Of a stretch of 64,000 nt of DNA, positions 48,690 through 61,800 are shown piece after piece (positions within the stretch are counted from its first letter, which is position 1; each line of letters begins with the position of its first letter). Origin of the DNA: Apostichopus japonicus (lineage: Eukaryota > Echinodermata > Holothuroidea > Aspidochirotida > Stichopodidae); the NCBI RefSeq assembly GCF_037975245.1, contig NC_092562.1, forward strand, positions 3,774,001 through 3,838,000. Reading direction: 5' to 3'. A model generated the notes under the pieces. That model was not told where the DNA came from. It did not search any database and saw only the letters and a program-made list of their open reading frames with translations. The position numbers and the translations under genes are program-made.

Positions 48690-51106
48690 ACTCATGGAGA
48701 GTATGCAACTGCTATATAGCCTAATTAATAGGGCGTAGAATTTTCGCGGAAATCTTGTCGCGTTGAACTTAAAGTTTTTGCTATTTTTTTAAAAGAAAGT
48801 TGGTTAAGCTATATTCAGTTGGAGCATGGATGAGCTGTATATGGCATATATGATTCTTTAGTCAAGAATGACTGAAGCCACAGTATGTTTTCAATACTTG
48901 GCGGTAAGCATATGCATAGCATATTCGTTTTTTTTTTTAATTTCTCGAGAGTAACAAATATTTTTTTAAAAGAAAGAGAACACAAAATATTTCATGTTTA
49001 GGGAAAAAAGGGATTTTATTGATATACGTATGTATACTTTTTCCCCAAATATTTTTGTTCTGTCATCATTTGTTGAAAACTGATATATATGCGATTTTGT
49101 AGATAATCATTCATTTTATTGTCTTTTACATTATGTCGAATAAATCAAGAAGAATAAAATGAATAGAATTATAAGTGAATGCACTGAAAATGATTCTCTT
49201 TGGTACTTTGAATAAATAATTTCATAACTTAAAATATACAAGTCTGATTTTAAAACACTTTTTTTCCCCCATTTATATACAAACACAAAGCAAGTCAATT
49301 CACCAACGTTGTGGACATATGTACATACTAATATTCAGGATGCAAGCACCTTAATGTCCAACCGGATCATGGTGCGCCAGTCACGCACAAATCACATGAA
49401 GGATAATAACAAAAGTAATGCATGACTTCCTTATATACGCACGGATAATTCTAGAATTGGAGGTGATATCTTTCAACAAAATCATAAACATTGAAATTGA
49501 TTAGTGCCAGTTTTTACGATGACATACTAGATATAACACAAAATAAAACAGAAAAGTTGTGCCATGATATTCCGATCAGTGAAATCTTAATACGTGATCG
49601 ATAATTGATGTTACGTTAACAATGCAGATTATGTGTACATATCTATTCTTACGAATAACAGTCCCCCACCCCAAGGGACATTATTAAATGGGAGGAAAGA
49701 TATTCACTTCATGAGTTAAAGTGGAAGTTTATTTTCATTATTCCGTATATTACAGTCAGCTATTAAAAATATTAACTTCTTTTGCTCTGCATGCAAAGTA
49801 CTCTATTTTTTTACATGCAAGAACAGGGCCGTGGTCCCCAATGCGATGACCTTCTATTTTAAGATTTTGAGTTCATGTTTTGAGGTTGAACTCTTCATTC
49901 CCACCCAGCAAAAGAATCTTGAAATGGTTGAGAAGTACATGTCTTTCTTCAATTGCTTTAAATATGCGGTACTGTGTATAATTTTCTTTGTTTTCTTGTT
50001 CGCACCTAAAGTCTTTCTGTCTGTCAATTGAGCTTTTGTTCATTACTAGGAGTAAGTTGTAAGACTTTCTCTTCGTAAATCCCGCACCATATATTGTGTT
50101 TATGTATAAAAACCATGTGGAATTATGAAAAAGAATGACATGAAATAAAAGTTGAGTTGCAGCCTCCCCCCCCCCCGGAAAAAAATTGCAAATGTGAATG
50201 CCTATGAGTAGGTTAATCAAAGTAAACACTCCCTTTTTTTTTTGTCATACATGCTTATTTTTCATTTTTCATTTCAAGCTCAGAATCTTTCATGCTTTGG
50301 CTTCTTAAAGCCATAACGTTTTCATTTCGTGGAACATACGTCGGCCTAATCAGTGGTTTATGATTTGGGTTATAAGCTTTAATAAAGCTATATTTTTCTG
50401 ACCACCTAGCTTTGTACTGACCAGGCGATGACTTAGCGGAGTTTTGACCGTAGATTTCGCCCCAATGGAAGAGACGCCGGACTATAGTATTTTGTTTACA
50501 CTGATAACAAGAAATGTCAATCGCTCTTCCTATATCCTATATCTTTAGAAATCTCCTACGAAACTTGTCACAAAATTAGAAAAAAAGGTAAACATAGGAG
50601 TCAAGCTCAGAACAATGGCATCCATACCTCCTCCCACGCCTACGTCATATACGAATATACTGCGAAACAGTTAATTTACATAAATCTGAAGAGATGTCTC
50701 ACGGTAAGTTAAGGAATGGAACGTCACATCCAGAATTAGTGTAACTTATCGCCTTCCCCCGTGGCATAATCTTTGACTATATCTGAACGTGACGGAAACA
50801 AGGTGATGATGAATCCAGAAAACAAAATGTCGGTGAATCACTTCGGTCCGCAGCTTATATGCATTACTATCTTTGCTCTCTATAGCAATCATGAATCGAT
50901 TGTGTGATTTAAAAACAATAATAATAATAATTATAGAAAATCAACTCTAAAATATTTCGAGTGACGTTGCTATAGATTTACATGATTGTTTTGAATATTT
51001 AATTGGGTTGGATTGTCTCCAAGTTGAAAACAAAGTGCATCGGCGCATTACCACTCCGCCCTCTTAAAATAATCAATTCGATTGCAAATTTACTATCATG
51101 ACTCAT
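48690..51106. other. SRCR gene 3' flank and spacer
   Basis: An ATTAAA on the minus strand (50998-51003) could be the SRCR gene's poly(A) signal. No other feature recognised. Confidence 0.45.
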
Positions 51107-51417
51107 TTATGTACAAATGACAGAGGCCGCTTCTCCGTCCCCGCAATTGGACCGCCATAGTGGCCTCCGACCACAATCTAAAAGCCGTGTCTCATCGCCG
51201 TTACAGTCGAGATCGTCAAGGACATACTGAACATCGGTATAACGATCAGGTAAACCGGTATTCCATACAGCCAGTCTTTTACCTAGCTGTCGACACGCTA
51301 CCGCGGCGCTGTTCATGTTCCAGTTGTCATCGCATACTTTACCCCATTGGCCGTTGATGCTAACCTCCACAAACCCCATATTTGCATCTTCTTGATCGCC
51401 CAACATTAACCGTATAT
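51107..51417 (-). CDS. SRCR gene exon 4 (SRCR domain 2)
   Basis: Starts IRLMLG after acceptor TTTCAG, contains NGQWGKVCDDNW, AVACRQLG and LDDLDCNGDETRLLDC, and ends SVICT then TAA. Six Cys. Confidence 0.92.
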
Positions 51418-53198
51418 CTGAAAGAAAATTACCGAATACAGTGAAAATTGTCAAAAACAAGTATCAAATGTCATGATCACATGAACTGTAGCAAGACATG
51501 GGCTGAAAAAGACGTAACTTTTAGCTCTGGCCGAATTCGTGAAGGGGTTTTTGTTCTCTAGTCTAGTTTGGTCTTCAGTAAGGTATAAAACGAGAAGCAA
51601 AACACAATAGAACAAACAAGTGCCATGACGAGATGCTCCTTTTGAAATTTTGCATAATGATGTCAAAATGAGAACATAATTATGATTCCCGGGGTGATTC
51701 CCGGGGTGTTATTGGTTCCGTTAGTAGAGCATGTGTCACAGAATGTCCTAGTTTATCAACCTCCATCCCCCCTCCCCCCTCCATCTCACACACACAAACA
51801 TTAACAAGTCAATCTTTCCACTTCGAGATGTATTAAGGAACTGTTATAAAATTTAAGATGCAACATCGTACAACAACGTACATAAGTGACAACATAAGTT
51901 TTAAAATACACAAATCAATACCTCTACTTTGTTTGCTATGAATTCACCTGCTTCAAATATAAGGTAATAAATACGACACATATCTTATCGCTAATCGCTG
52001 TTTAGAAAAATCGTAGTACCTGTAGATTGTAAGCATTCGACTCCAGCTCTCTCGTTACTTGCACAGTTGTGGCGCCCTCGATTTCTTGAGCATGCGTACA
52101 AATCAGCTTCATTTCCATCGCAACGAAGGTCGTCTAGGAATATAGGGTAGTCGATAGAGCCATAACCGAATTCCTTGCCAACGTCGACGCCTCGAAAAAC
52201 TTGACTCGCTTCGGGGAAGCCAAGTTGATGGCATACCACGTGACCTTCTTCGATGCTCCAAAAATCGTCACAGACCCCACCCCACCGCCGGCCATTACTG
52301 ACCTCTACGCGACCTCTGTAAGATCTACCACCGGCCAATCGCACATCCCCATGAGCTGTAAATTAAAACGAAATCTTTTAAGATAACAGTGAGACTTTTG
52401 AACAAAGGACATTAACAATTGACACTCAGCACGAAAAACTAGAATATATTGACTGAACTGTTCAGTCTTATATAGCTGGAGTTCCGTTAAATTGGAACAT
52501 GGATCTATCGAGCTGATTTTCTTTCAGAACAAAAATTCGAAATAACTATTAAAACCTTTTTAACAACAAACTCGTTTCATCCTGGTAACTTTAGACTCAG
52601 TTTTGGCGTTTGCTCAGAAACGCAAAGGTTTTTTTTCAATGACCAACGTCTGCAGGCTTTGCTACTGAAGCAGCCAAAAAAATATTATAATAATAATAAT
52701 AAAATAATGATAAAAAAACTTAACATTGTTGTCGAGATGCAGCGGCATTTACTTTGAACAAAGAGAAGTACACTTTACACAAACTAACACACATGAAAGT
52801 GAAGAACTCGTCTTTCTTATGTCATCTATTTCTTCCAGTCAGTTGTAGGTCTATACTGCTTGTTACATTATTGAGTTTTTACTAATCAAGAGGATGATTA
52901 TATGTACAGTGCCAACTACGATATCAGATTCAAGAGTGTAAGTCATTATACCAACGGTGTCATTGCTGAACTTAAATCTCGGGAGCAAAGTTCTCATTCA
53001 TTAATATTTTAATCAGCTAGATTCCGGTTCAGAAATAGAAAGAACACTTTGCTGGCGCAATGAGAGCGGAGACAACAAAAGGTGTGAAAACGTAACTTTA
53101 CTAATTAGCTTGTTCAATTTTATCCGTTGTTCGTGAGAAACTATTCGAAATGAAAACGACTAAGTTATAGACGACGACGATGATGATGATGATGATAT

Positions 53199-53253
<55 letters not shown>

Positions 53254-55323
53254 ATTTTTTTATACTTAAGAAAAGTGTAGTCATGGACATGCTGATATTG
53301 ACATTGCAGCAACATAGAAGACAGTACATCCTTTCAAACTCCCTCTCAACAAACATTTGTTTCTAGAGAACAAACACAATAAAAGCTGTTCCGTTTATTC
53401 CTTTTAACGTCAACATGAAATGTATTTTACAAGACACGCTACGTCCTTGCGTTAAGCACTTATTGTAACTAATTCATTCAAACTAGTTTGGAATTCACGT
53501 TACTTAGCTCCATTTACGTCAATTACATTGATAAAAACGTTCATTTCCTCAAAGTTGCAGATTCAATATTTTCATAGAAAACATTGATTTCGTGTTTCAA
53601 TCGTTAGAACCTTGCTTTCTATTGTTTTTTGCCATAACCATTTACTAAATATATAAACGAATAATTATTGCGGAAGCGTAAAGGAAGTAGACAGTCAGAC
53701 ATAAAGATAGACAGGTAGAGATATAACATGATAAAACGTGATTTGAGATGTATATTTGCCGGAAGTCGATTGATTTAAAATCTAAAAATAAAATATTTTT
53801 CTATAAACACCGACATTTTTCTGAATGAAAAAGACAAAAAGCAAATATCACGGGAGAATCAGGTTGAAAGATACTTTGATTTTTTTTTTCGTTTTTTTTT
53901 TAGTTGTTGAAATATATGCAAAAGTTCTCGCGGTTAATATGTGACTTTGCCGGTTACGAGTCTTTTTGTTTATCAGAAAGTAGGTTTGATATACGATTGG
54001 AAACCATGTCATTAAATATAACTAATTAGTTTCGTAATTATGAAGGTATATCGGAGCACGTATATAATAGTGTTTCCAACTAAATTTCTATGAGGGACAG
54101 AGATTAAAGCCAAGAGCCACATATAACCAAACGTTTTATATATACGTATTCAGTAATGTACATGCTAAGCCGGTAAGGTGCACGAGCCTTAAGTCTTAAC
54201 AATCCACAAACCCCGATAAGTGCAATGTCGGGGACCGCTCTCCTGTAATATCTCGTTGTACTATACAAGATTTTGTCATAAGTGATATTAGTCATATACT
54301 AGGCTATATGTTTGCGTTTAGTCGTTTGCCGAAGCAGCATCGCAAATTCCACCCCTGGTTTACAGTGAAATGACTCTTGCAAAACATATTTTATGAACTA
54401 TAACTGCAACGTGAATATAACGGTCCTGTATCTTGGGAGCGACATTAGATCATTGTAATCTACTTTCTTTCCCTCTTGGGGGAGAGGGGGTGACGGGGGA
54501 TGGGGTTGCGATTATCGTCACAGGCGTAACTGATATGTAATACCGTATATTATATCAACAATTGAACCTCAATCTGTTTAAGAAGCGATTGGTTAATTAA
54601 ATTATTACATGACTAACTACTGCTGGGGATAATAAGGTTAACGATCGGTAAGTTTAATTTGCGGCTAATCATATAAACTATTTTAGTAGGTCCCATTTTG
54701 TGTACTATCGACAACTGAGTATCTAGTTATACACAAATATTCTCAATTAACATTCTTAATTCACCTAACTTAGTAACCGTTGTATCTCTGCGTATTGAAT
54801 GGAATCCAGAATTCGAGATTATACAACTATACGTTTCAGCTCGTTTCCCTATCTCTCCCCAAAGGAAACACAAGGTAGAACCATTGACTTGTTTTACATA
54901 GAGGCTGTTCCGGTTGAAGACACAGTATTCACATGTAGAGATAGCTAGTCCTAAAGGAGTGAGTACAGTGACTTTTAGAATTCCTGGTGATGGCTGAAAA
55001 CGGGGATAATATATTGGACAAATTGGTGGGGTCTCAAATATCACACAACACTTATTTCTAGCCTTAATTGTTACGTAAGATAACAGTATAGTTCCTTTGA
55101 TAAATCAAACTTAGAACTTAGCTTTAAATTATCCTACTAGCTTGGCGATTAATATGCATAACCGAATTACGACAACAAAGAAACGACGAATAATGTTAGT
55201 AAATATGAATAAACAGTCAACTATTATGAAAAGTGAAATAGTTGAAAACATACCAGCCGATACGGAATGCAATACACTTAGAATCGTCACCAGTGAAGAC
55301 GTGAAGAATCTTGTGGAGATCAT
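51107..55323 (-). CDS. Secreted protein with two SRCR domains
   Basis: Four exons on minus (55323-55254, 55094-54765, 52355-52020, 51417-51107) join in phase 1 throughout and give 348 aa. Residues 1-23 are a signal peptide (MISTRFF, hydrophobic core, VSA cleavage site). Residues 24-133 are a separate exon of unsure identity. SRCR 1 (about 137-243) and SRCR 2 (247-348) each fill one exon, with six Cys, the VEV-x5-W-G-x-VCDD opening and the LDDL/D-C-x-G-x-E block. There is no membrane anchor, so a soluble extracellular or coelomic-fluid protein is expected. SRCR proteins bind microbial or cell-surface ligands and are greatly expanded in echinoderms; an immune role is inference. Extra exons in the 2.4-kb intron cannot be excluded. 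Confidence 0.8.
52020..52355 (-). CDS. SRCR gene exon 3 (SRCR domain 1)
   Basis: Starts HGDVRLAGG after acceptor TTACAG, contains NGRRWGGVCDDFW, HVVCHQLGF and LDDLRCDGNEADLYAC, and ends VECLQST before donor GTACTA. Six Cys; phase 1 at both ends. Confidence 0.93.
53171..53253. repeat. (GAT)n microsatellite in SRCR intron
   Basis: About 80 bp of GAT triplets in the 2.4-kb intron. The poly-His frame on minus is an artefact of this repeat. Confidence 0.95.
54765..55094 (-). CDS. SRCR gene exon 2 (unassigned, perhaps Ig-like)
   Basis: 330 bp, phase 1 at both ends, encoding 110 residues rich in Cys: CC at 39-40, then C49, C78, C81, C99 and C114. The end AETYSCIISNSGF resembles the Y-x-C strand of Ig domains, and Trp102 and a glycosylation site NGS at 94 are visible. 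Acceptor ATCAAAG is weak; donor GTGAAT is fair. An alternative acceptor (TTTTCAG, about 54993) would break the frame with exon 1. It may be a divergent Ig-like domain or something new. Confidence 0.55.
55254..55323 (-). CDS. SRCR gene exon 1 (signal peptide)
   Basis: 70 bp encoding a clean 23-residue signal peptide, then donor GTATGT. A strong pyrimidine tract ending TTTTAG sits just upstream (acceptor at 55341-55342), suggesting another, untranslated exon further up. Confidence 0.65.
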
Positions 55324-55340
55324 TGTGTAGCTAAAGAAGT

Positions 55341-57292
55341 CTAAAAGCAAATATAAAGGAGAGAAAAACAAAAAATGATCAATCATTCTTAATTAATTAA
55401 TCAACATTTGGAATGAGAATAAGATAAAACAATTAATGTTTTAATTAATTGTCTTGTATAACTTATTATATATCCATTGCTTGATTCCCAATCAAGGTTT
55501 CATTACAGGCAATGAAGAGAAACCTGGCTTGAGATATTTTGGAATCAGTATAATGACCAAACGAAATGGCATATGGTCAATACAATGCTTGTCTATAGCC
55601 GTTTTAACACAGGATTGGCAGTTTGCGACACTGACACAACCGACTCAGGCAAATTGTTTAGTTCATTCAACCCCTCTTAGAAGAAATTCCTTGAAACACG
55701 TAAATTCCATTACATTCTGCAAGTTCAAACAAGGCAAACTATTCCGTTCATTACAATACATTTAAAGAAAAGAAATTCTTGATAATACGTGACTACCCTA
55801 CTATTGACGAACTTTTATGAATTCCATATTTTATTTGGATAGCTGCGAAATCAGCAAAACAAACAAAAGACAATTATGAATCACCGAAGACATGAGAAAT
55901 GTGGATATCTTTGTTACATTTTCACGGCACTCTTCAAGAAATTGCCATCAATTTTTCTTAAGATACCATTTGGTTCAAATAAGTTAGTTATATTGCTTAA
56001 ATTTTCTGTTTATATTTGTCTTTCGGTGACGTATAATATACCAGACAATTCCTAACTAATTCACCTGCTGATACTCAATAAACAACCCAATCATCTCATA
56101 TTTCATTTGACTATTCAATAGAGCAAAATCCCCCAGCTACGATAGAATATATCTACTACGTAATCGGATATCCGACTGTCTGTATACTAAGGAAATAGTC
56201 GGCTACCTCATACTTCCTCTATATATTTACTGAATATATGAAACTCATATTTTCGCAATCAAGTTTATATGTATGATTCGCTCATGACAGAGTACAGTCA
56301 CTGAATCTGAAAATCATTTTCAGGACCCGAAATCCAACCGGCATTTCTTTAGTATAAAGTTGTATATATCAGCCATTATGTTTTCATCCCTATATACTTT
56401 ACAGTTCTTGTACATTCCATTCACAAATCCATCGTGACTGTTCTCCAATCACCACTGCAATGCACCTTTCATGTTTGTTTCTTCTTCTCCAATACTGTAT
56501 TTTACTTTGCACTATTGACAGAAAATTTCAATGGCGACGTCATCGTTCCGGGTTTTTTTCCGTTACCCTGCAGATAATTTCCGAACAACAAACTTGTTCG
56601 GATATATGACGTTTTTGTTTGTATTATACATAACCACCGCTGTGGTGGATAACCGTGTTTATAGTTTATTTACATGTTGAGATAACGTTTATCTGAGACC
56701 CTCATGCAGGTATATACCCGTCTATTGAGAGAGATTAAAAGAGGGAAGTCGAAGGGAACAATAATCTACTTGCGTAGATAACTACAGATTAAAGCTAAAT
56801 TCAGCCTCCACTAATGTCCAAAAAGGAAAAACCGAGTTTATTTATTTAGTAGTACATATATTTTGTTGTTAAAGCACAATGAATTTCTGTATATGCAGTA
56901 TGTGTGATGTAGAATAATCTGTCACTTACACACGCCTATACAATGTTCACTTCTGGGTCATGATCACCCTGTAACATACCAAAAGTCCCACCCGCTCGGT
57001 CCCAAAGTGCCAACATAAATCCATTTTATGTCTGTATGTGTATGACGTTTTCGTTTCTTGATTAAGTACCATGACATTGGCAAAGACGTTAATTTGGAGA
57101 ATAACTGACATTAATTTATAAAATATACGTTTCTATAAGTGAACACTTGAACAGATTTTGTTTTAGTTTTTTTCAGTTCTCTCAGGCACAAAGCTATCTT
57201 TCTTTCGCGATATACGAACAGTCACAACAGACAAAAAATAACAAACTACATTATTGAAATAATATGAAATGATGTTTTTAATATTTTATACA
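55341..57292. other. No gene seen upstream of SRCR gene
   Basis: May hold an untranslated SRCR exon and promoter; none can be placed. Confidence 0.45.
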
Positions 57293-57329
57293 GATATATA
57301 TATATATATATATATCTGATATATAAATA

Positions 57330-57372
<43 letters not shown>

Positions 57373-57401
57373 CACACACATATATATATATATATATATA
57401 T
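57293..57401. repeat. (TA)n microsatellite
   Basis: TA dinucleotide with two CTGATATA breaks and a short CACACA patch. Confidence 0.9.
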
Positions 57402-58635
57402 TGCCAGTTTAATGGTAATTGAAATATATCTTATATAACAAAGTCGATAAATGTTTTATTTTTTCACTATACTTCACTATGCATTTCGTAAACAACTTAC
57501 AACAGTGTCCACTTTTGTTTCGATTTCGAACAGGCATAGGGTAGGCCTGTCTGAATCGATTGTAGGAGGAGTATGTATAACATTTCTAATTGCTTGTTAT
57601 TAAGTTCACCTTTCTTAAATCGAGGGTAAACATGTTTCCTTATAGATACAACTAAACAGCACTAAAACTGTTACTCACTTATAGTTATCAAACGCAATTT
57701 CTCTCTTCCTCACCCTCAACCCCACTCCTTCAAGTGGCGCTGGGTCCAATGAGCCCATGGCTGCCTTACTTTCTAAGTATCTTGTAAGATTAATACTCAA
57801 TACGAAAAGAGGAGGGAAAAAGCACTACAGTGAAAATAAATAACAATAATTAACTTACCTTTTCTCTCGTTATTTACAATCAATTCACCTTCCTTTAATC
57901 AAAGTTGAAAAAGTTACAACGTGAATTGAAAAACAAAAAGACAAAATGTTTGCAGTTCTTGCCAAGAGTGAAATATTGTAATCTCTTCTGGGTGTTTACT
58001 ACGCCACTGCGATCGATTCGCTGCAGTTATCTCTTTTTATGTGGTGTGTCATGTTTTGATTCGCGTCGGATGCAACCGACTGCGTTTTACTGATTGTTAA
58101 GTAAAACGGAAGGGACGTCATACCCATGCCATCTTAAAAAAAAAAAAACTATAGCGTGTAATTTAACGTAAGCATACGCAAGACAGACTATACTTTGTGT
58201 AAAATGTAAAGACAGTCTGTTGTTTAGATAATCTGTTACACCAACGTCAAACTTGTTGTTAAAGGGTTAATTTTCTTATGATTTTGCCTTCTGCTCTTCC
58301 ATTAATTAGAATTAAATGGATAAAAAAAAGCAGTCGTGAGTAATTTAAAAGCCATGATAAAAGAAAATTGACTTTCAAAACAAGGTTCTTGTGACATCAA
58401 ATAGAGGACGTCAAATACTAGAGACGTAATATCAATGACTTAAAATTGACTTTCTATGAGAAAGATAAATCATTTTGCAATTACAACGATTAACAGTTTA
58501 CCAAACATGTGTCTGTAATAGGTTAATCTGGGTTCGCTGAAGACATAGACAGTTCACTCAATCAAGATTTGTCGTAACAATTAAAAAAAATATTCATCAA
58601 GCTGCTTAAGAGCTTTATTCTATATTCTGTGACGT

Positions 58636-58639
<4 letters not shown>
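57402..58639. other. No gene seen
   Basis: AT-rich spacer; nothing recognised. Confidence 0.5.
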
Positions 58640-58880
<241 letters not shown>

Positions 58881-61800
58881 TGAATGCAATCAATTATTTT
58901 TGATGCATTTTCACAAAACAAAGCAAGTGGTGGTACATTATTGCAAAACAAGATATAGTTGAATTGTTTTCGTTTGTTTAAAACTATTATGAACATGTGT
59001 ATGTTCCTTAATCTGTTTGTTTATTCAAGTACCTCGAACATAAATCAATATTTAAATATCATTCATTTTTTTTTGGTTACAGTAACGTCGGATTTGGTTA
59101 TGTAAAGCTGAGTTATCGATCGGCATAAACGTTGATGTGAAAAAGAAAAATCCCCAATTGACCATACAAGGTTGATGACGTAGAAATATAACCATAAGAT
59201 GAGAATGCCTGGCGAGACGAGAAATAAAAAAAAATGCTTAAAAATAAAACTCAGTTGTTACATAATATTAGACCATTCGCATTTGAGGATATGCACAAAC
59301 CCAAGCTTGCCAAACAATTAAATTTACCTAGTAATTTGATCCAAGTCTCCGAAAGTTACATGACATGTTCTCGTGTGAAAGTTGGCACAGAAGCACTAAG
59401 GCGATTGGCTTTTTGGTTGTTATAAACAATACATATTTCAGCCACCGCAATATCCCTATCAGTTTGTAAAGTGTTAAGACTCTGCAATTTCTGAGCTATA
59501 GTAGTAGGATTCCGATTGTACGTATGAAGATCTGAGTTAAACCAAGTGTATGAACAAACATTTTAACATAACAGGATAAATTTGACGGGGGATTATGGAT
59601 TTTTAATCCTCACGTCATGTTAATAACGTGTCAATATATATAGGTTTATATCGATTTACATATTAATATGTAGTATAACTAATATCGGAGAACATGAATT
59701 GTTATAATGAACCATTCATCCTAACTCTAAGTTAAATTGTATATTTCATTGAAATTCCCATCGATAAAGAGAAAGCCACAACCCCTTCAAAAAAAGATTA
59801 AAAGAGAAAAGAGGGGTGGGGGAAGAAATTACAACTTTATAATGGGATGTCAATAACTCAACATCTCCATAAAAAACCTTGACATTCCGAAGTGAGATTT
59901 TATTAAATAACTTGGTTTGTTCTTGTAATGCTCTTCAAAACGCAACGATGTAACACTTTCAATAATTGCTATTATTCATGTGGAAAATTAGAAAGTTCTT
60001 GAAGAATTTAGGGAACGCCTGACGACAGCTGTACACGAAGATGCCTATCACAATACATATGGGCTGAATGGAAACTACATGTTTTACCTTAACTTATAAA
60101 CAATTCAATAACTCAATCATACATGTTTTGGCAGCTTTTCTTCGATTTTTTATTCTAGATATTTGACTTATTTGACTTATGTGTATAATAGTGTAAACGA
60201 AAGTTTAATGTTAAAATTTAATGTCAATTACATAGCTAAATTTAATGACTAAATTGTTAAATAATTGCAATGCTCATATCACTATTGAACTCTGGTCGTA
60301 TTTGACGAACTTTCCCATGGGATTTTGAAGAATCCATTTGTTTTTGTTATGCGGAAATTAAAGACAAACTAGCCTCCCAAACACACATACAACATTCAAT
60401 GTACATCATCGATAACATTATAATTGCTTAAGGAAAGATTGTAACCAATACCTACATGTTGGTCTACGAGTTTCCGATTTAACACACACTTCCGTTGTAA
60501 TTCCTCGCTGTGACCTTTAATTGACCACTTGTTCGAAGCATATTATCCACTTTCCCACAACATTTAATACATTACCTTCTAATTGTATGGGAAATAAAGA
60601 ATGAGAACGTGACTGGCCGATTTCGATTTCAAAGCAATAGTCTACCGTTGTCACGTAATTTAGTGGAACAAATAGAGGGTTGAAATATCAGTCGATCATT
60701 GGCGTAGCATGTTATGTTGCGTGATAAATGTCGTTCTCCAATTCCTTAGGCTTCCTTCACCTAACGCCCCTCCCTTATTATTTCCCTCCCTCTCTTCCAT
60801 TTCAATTTCATATAAATATTTCAAGGCATTTCGTATGATTTCTATCATACTTTTTAATTTTCTCCCAAATCTTTAGTCCCCTGGACCTCTTAGAAGAACC
60901 TATAGAAACATTCAACTTGTGCATGTGGTTTGTTGAATTTTATATTTAATTTAGTAAATATTGTTTTTTATCAATAAGCAAACCGCCCACTTCGCACCTG
61001 AAGCTCTACGTAACTAGTGCTCTTATATATTATTATCAACACATTTTCAAAATCGTCTGAAAATGTCACACTTTTAGACGATTGGGTGTTCACACTGCGT
61101 GAAGTGTAGTAAACCATGCAACTTTCCAGATATAAACAAATTACTGTGGTTGTATATAGAATGTGGCTCAGTGACTGGCTCAATTCTTACCTAATTTATT
61201 ATTTACTACCATTACATAACAGGTCAGTATCAAGTGAGAAAAACACCCTACACGTAAAAAAGTGAATTATAATGACGGAATCGTAAATTTATGCTATGGA
61301 AATTATAATAAATCAGAATATAAATCAGCAAAAAAAAAATTTAAAAAATAGTAAACGAGAAAATGATATAGTGCTTCTGAACTACCATTCCTTTTGTAAC
61401 GTTTAGTTTATGGTACAATTTGTATGTGTTTATATTCGTTCCTAATAATCTAAACTGGAGGGCGGGAAATTATTATAATGAGGAATGTTTGATATTATAC
61501 ATTAAACATCGTACAATCGTCATGTGATAACACTAAAAGTGCCGAGTTATGTGTGCAAACGGAACGTATATACACTGTGCTATGAAGAAACAGATATTTT
61601 AGAGTGTTTCAATGAAATCAAATGTATTAACGAAAATATGTACAACGCAGTGGAATGAAATTTGTTGACAGATACGTCGTTTATAAATCTTCTGTTAACA
61701 AAACTACCTTTTTTCGTCATCTTAATTTACTAAAAAACACTCCCCATTTCTGTTACTTCCATCTTTGCAAATAAAATACGTATTCTACACTTTTACTTCT

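Noticed and set aside
53165-53356. Poly-His open frame
   Set aside because: Produced by the GAT triplet repeat within an intron.
55129-55386. Hydrophobic 85-aa frame that looks like a multipass protein
   Set aside because: Only its middle (the signal peptide from 55323) fits a splice-consistent gene model; the rest is T-rich intron and 5' flank.
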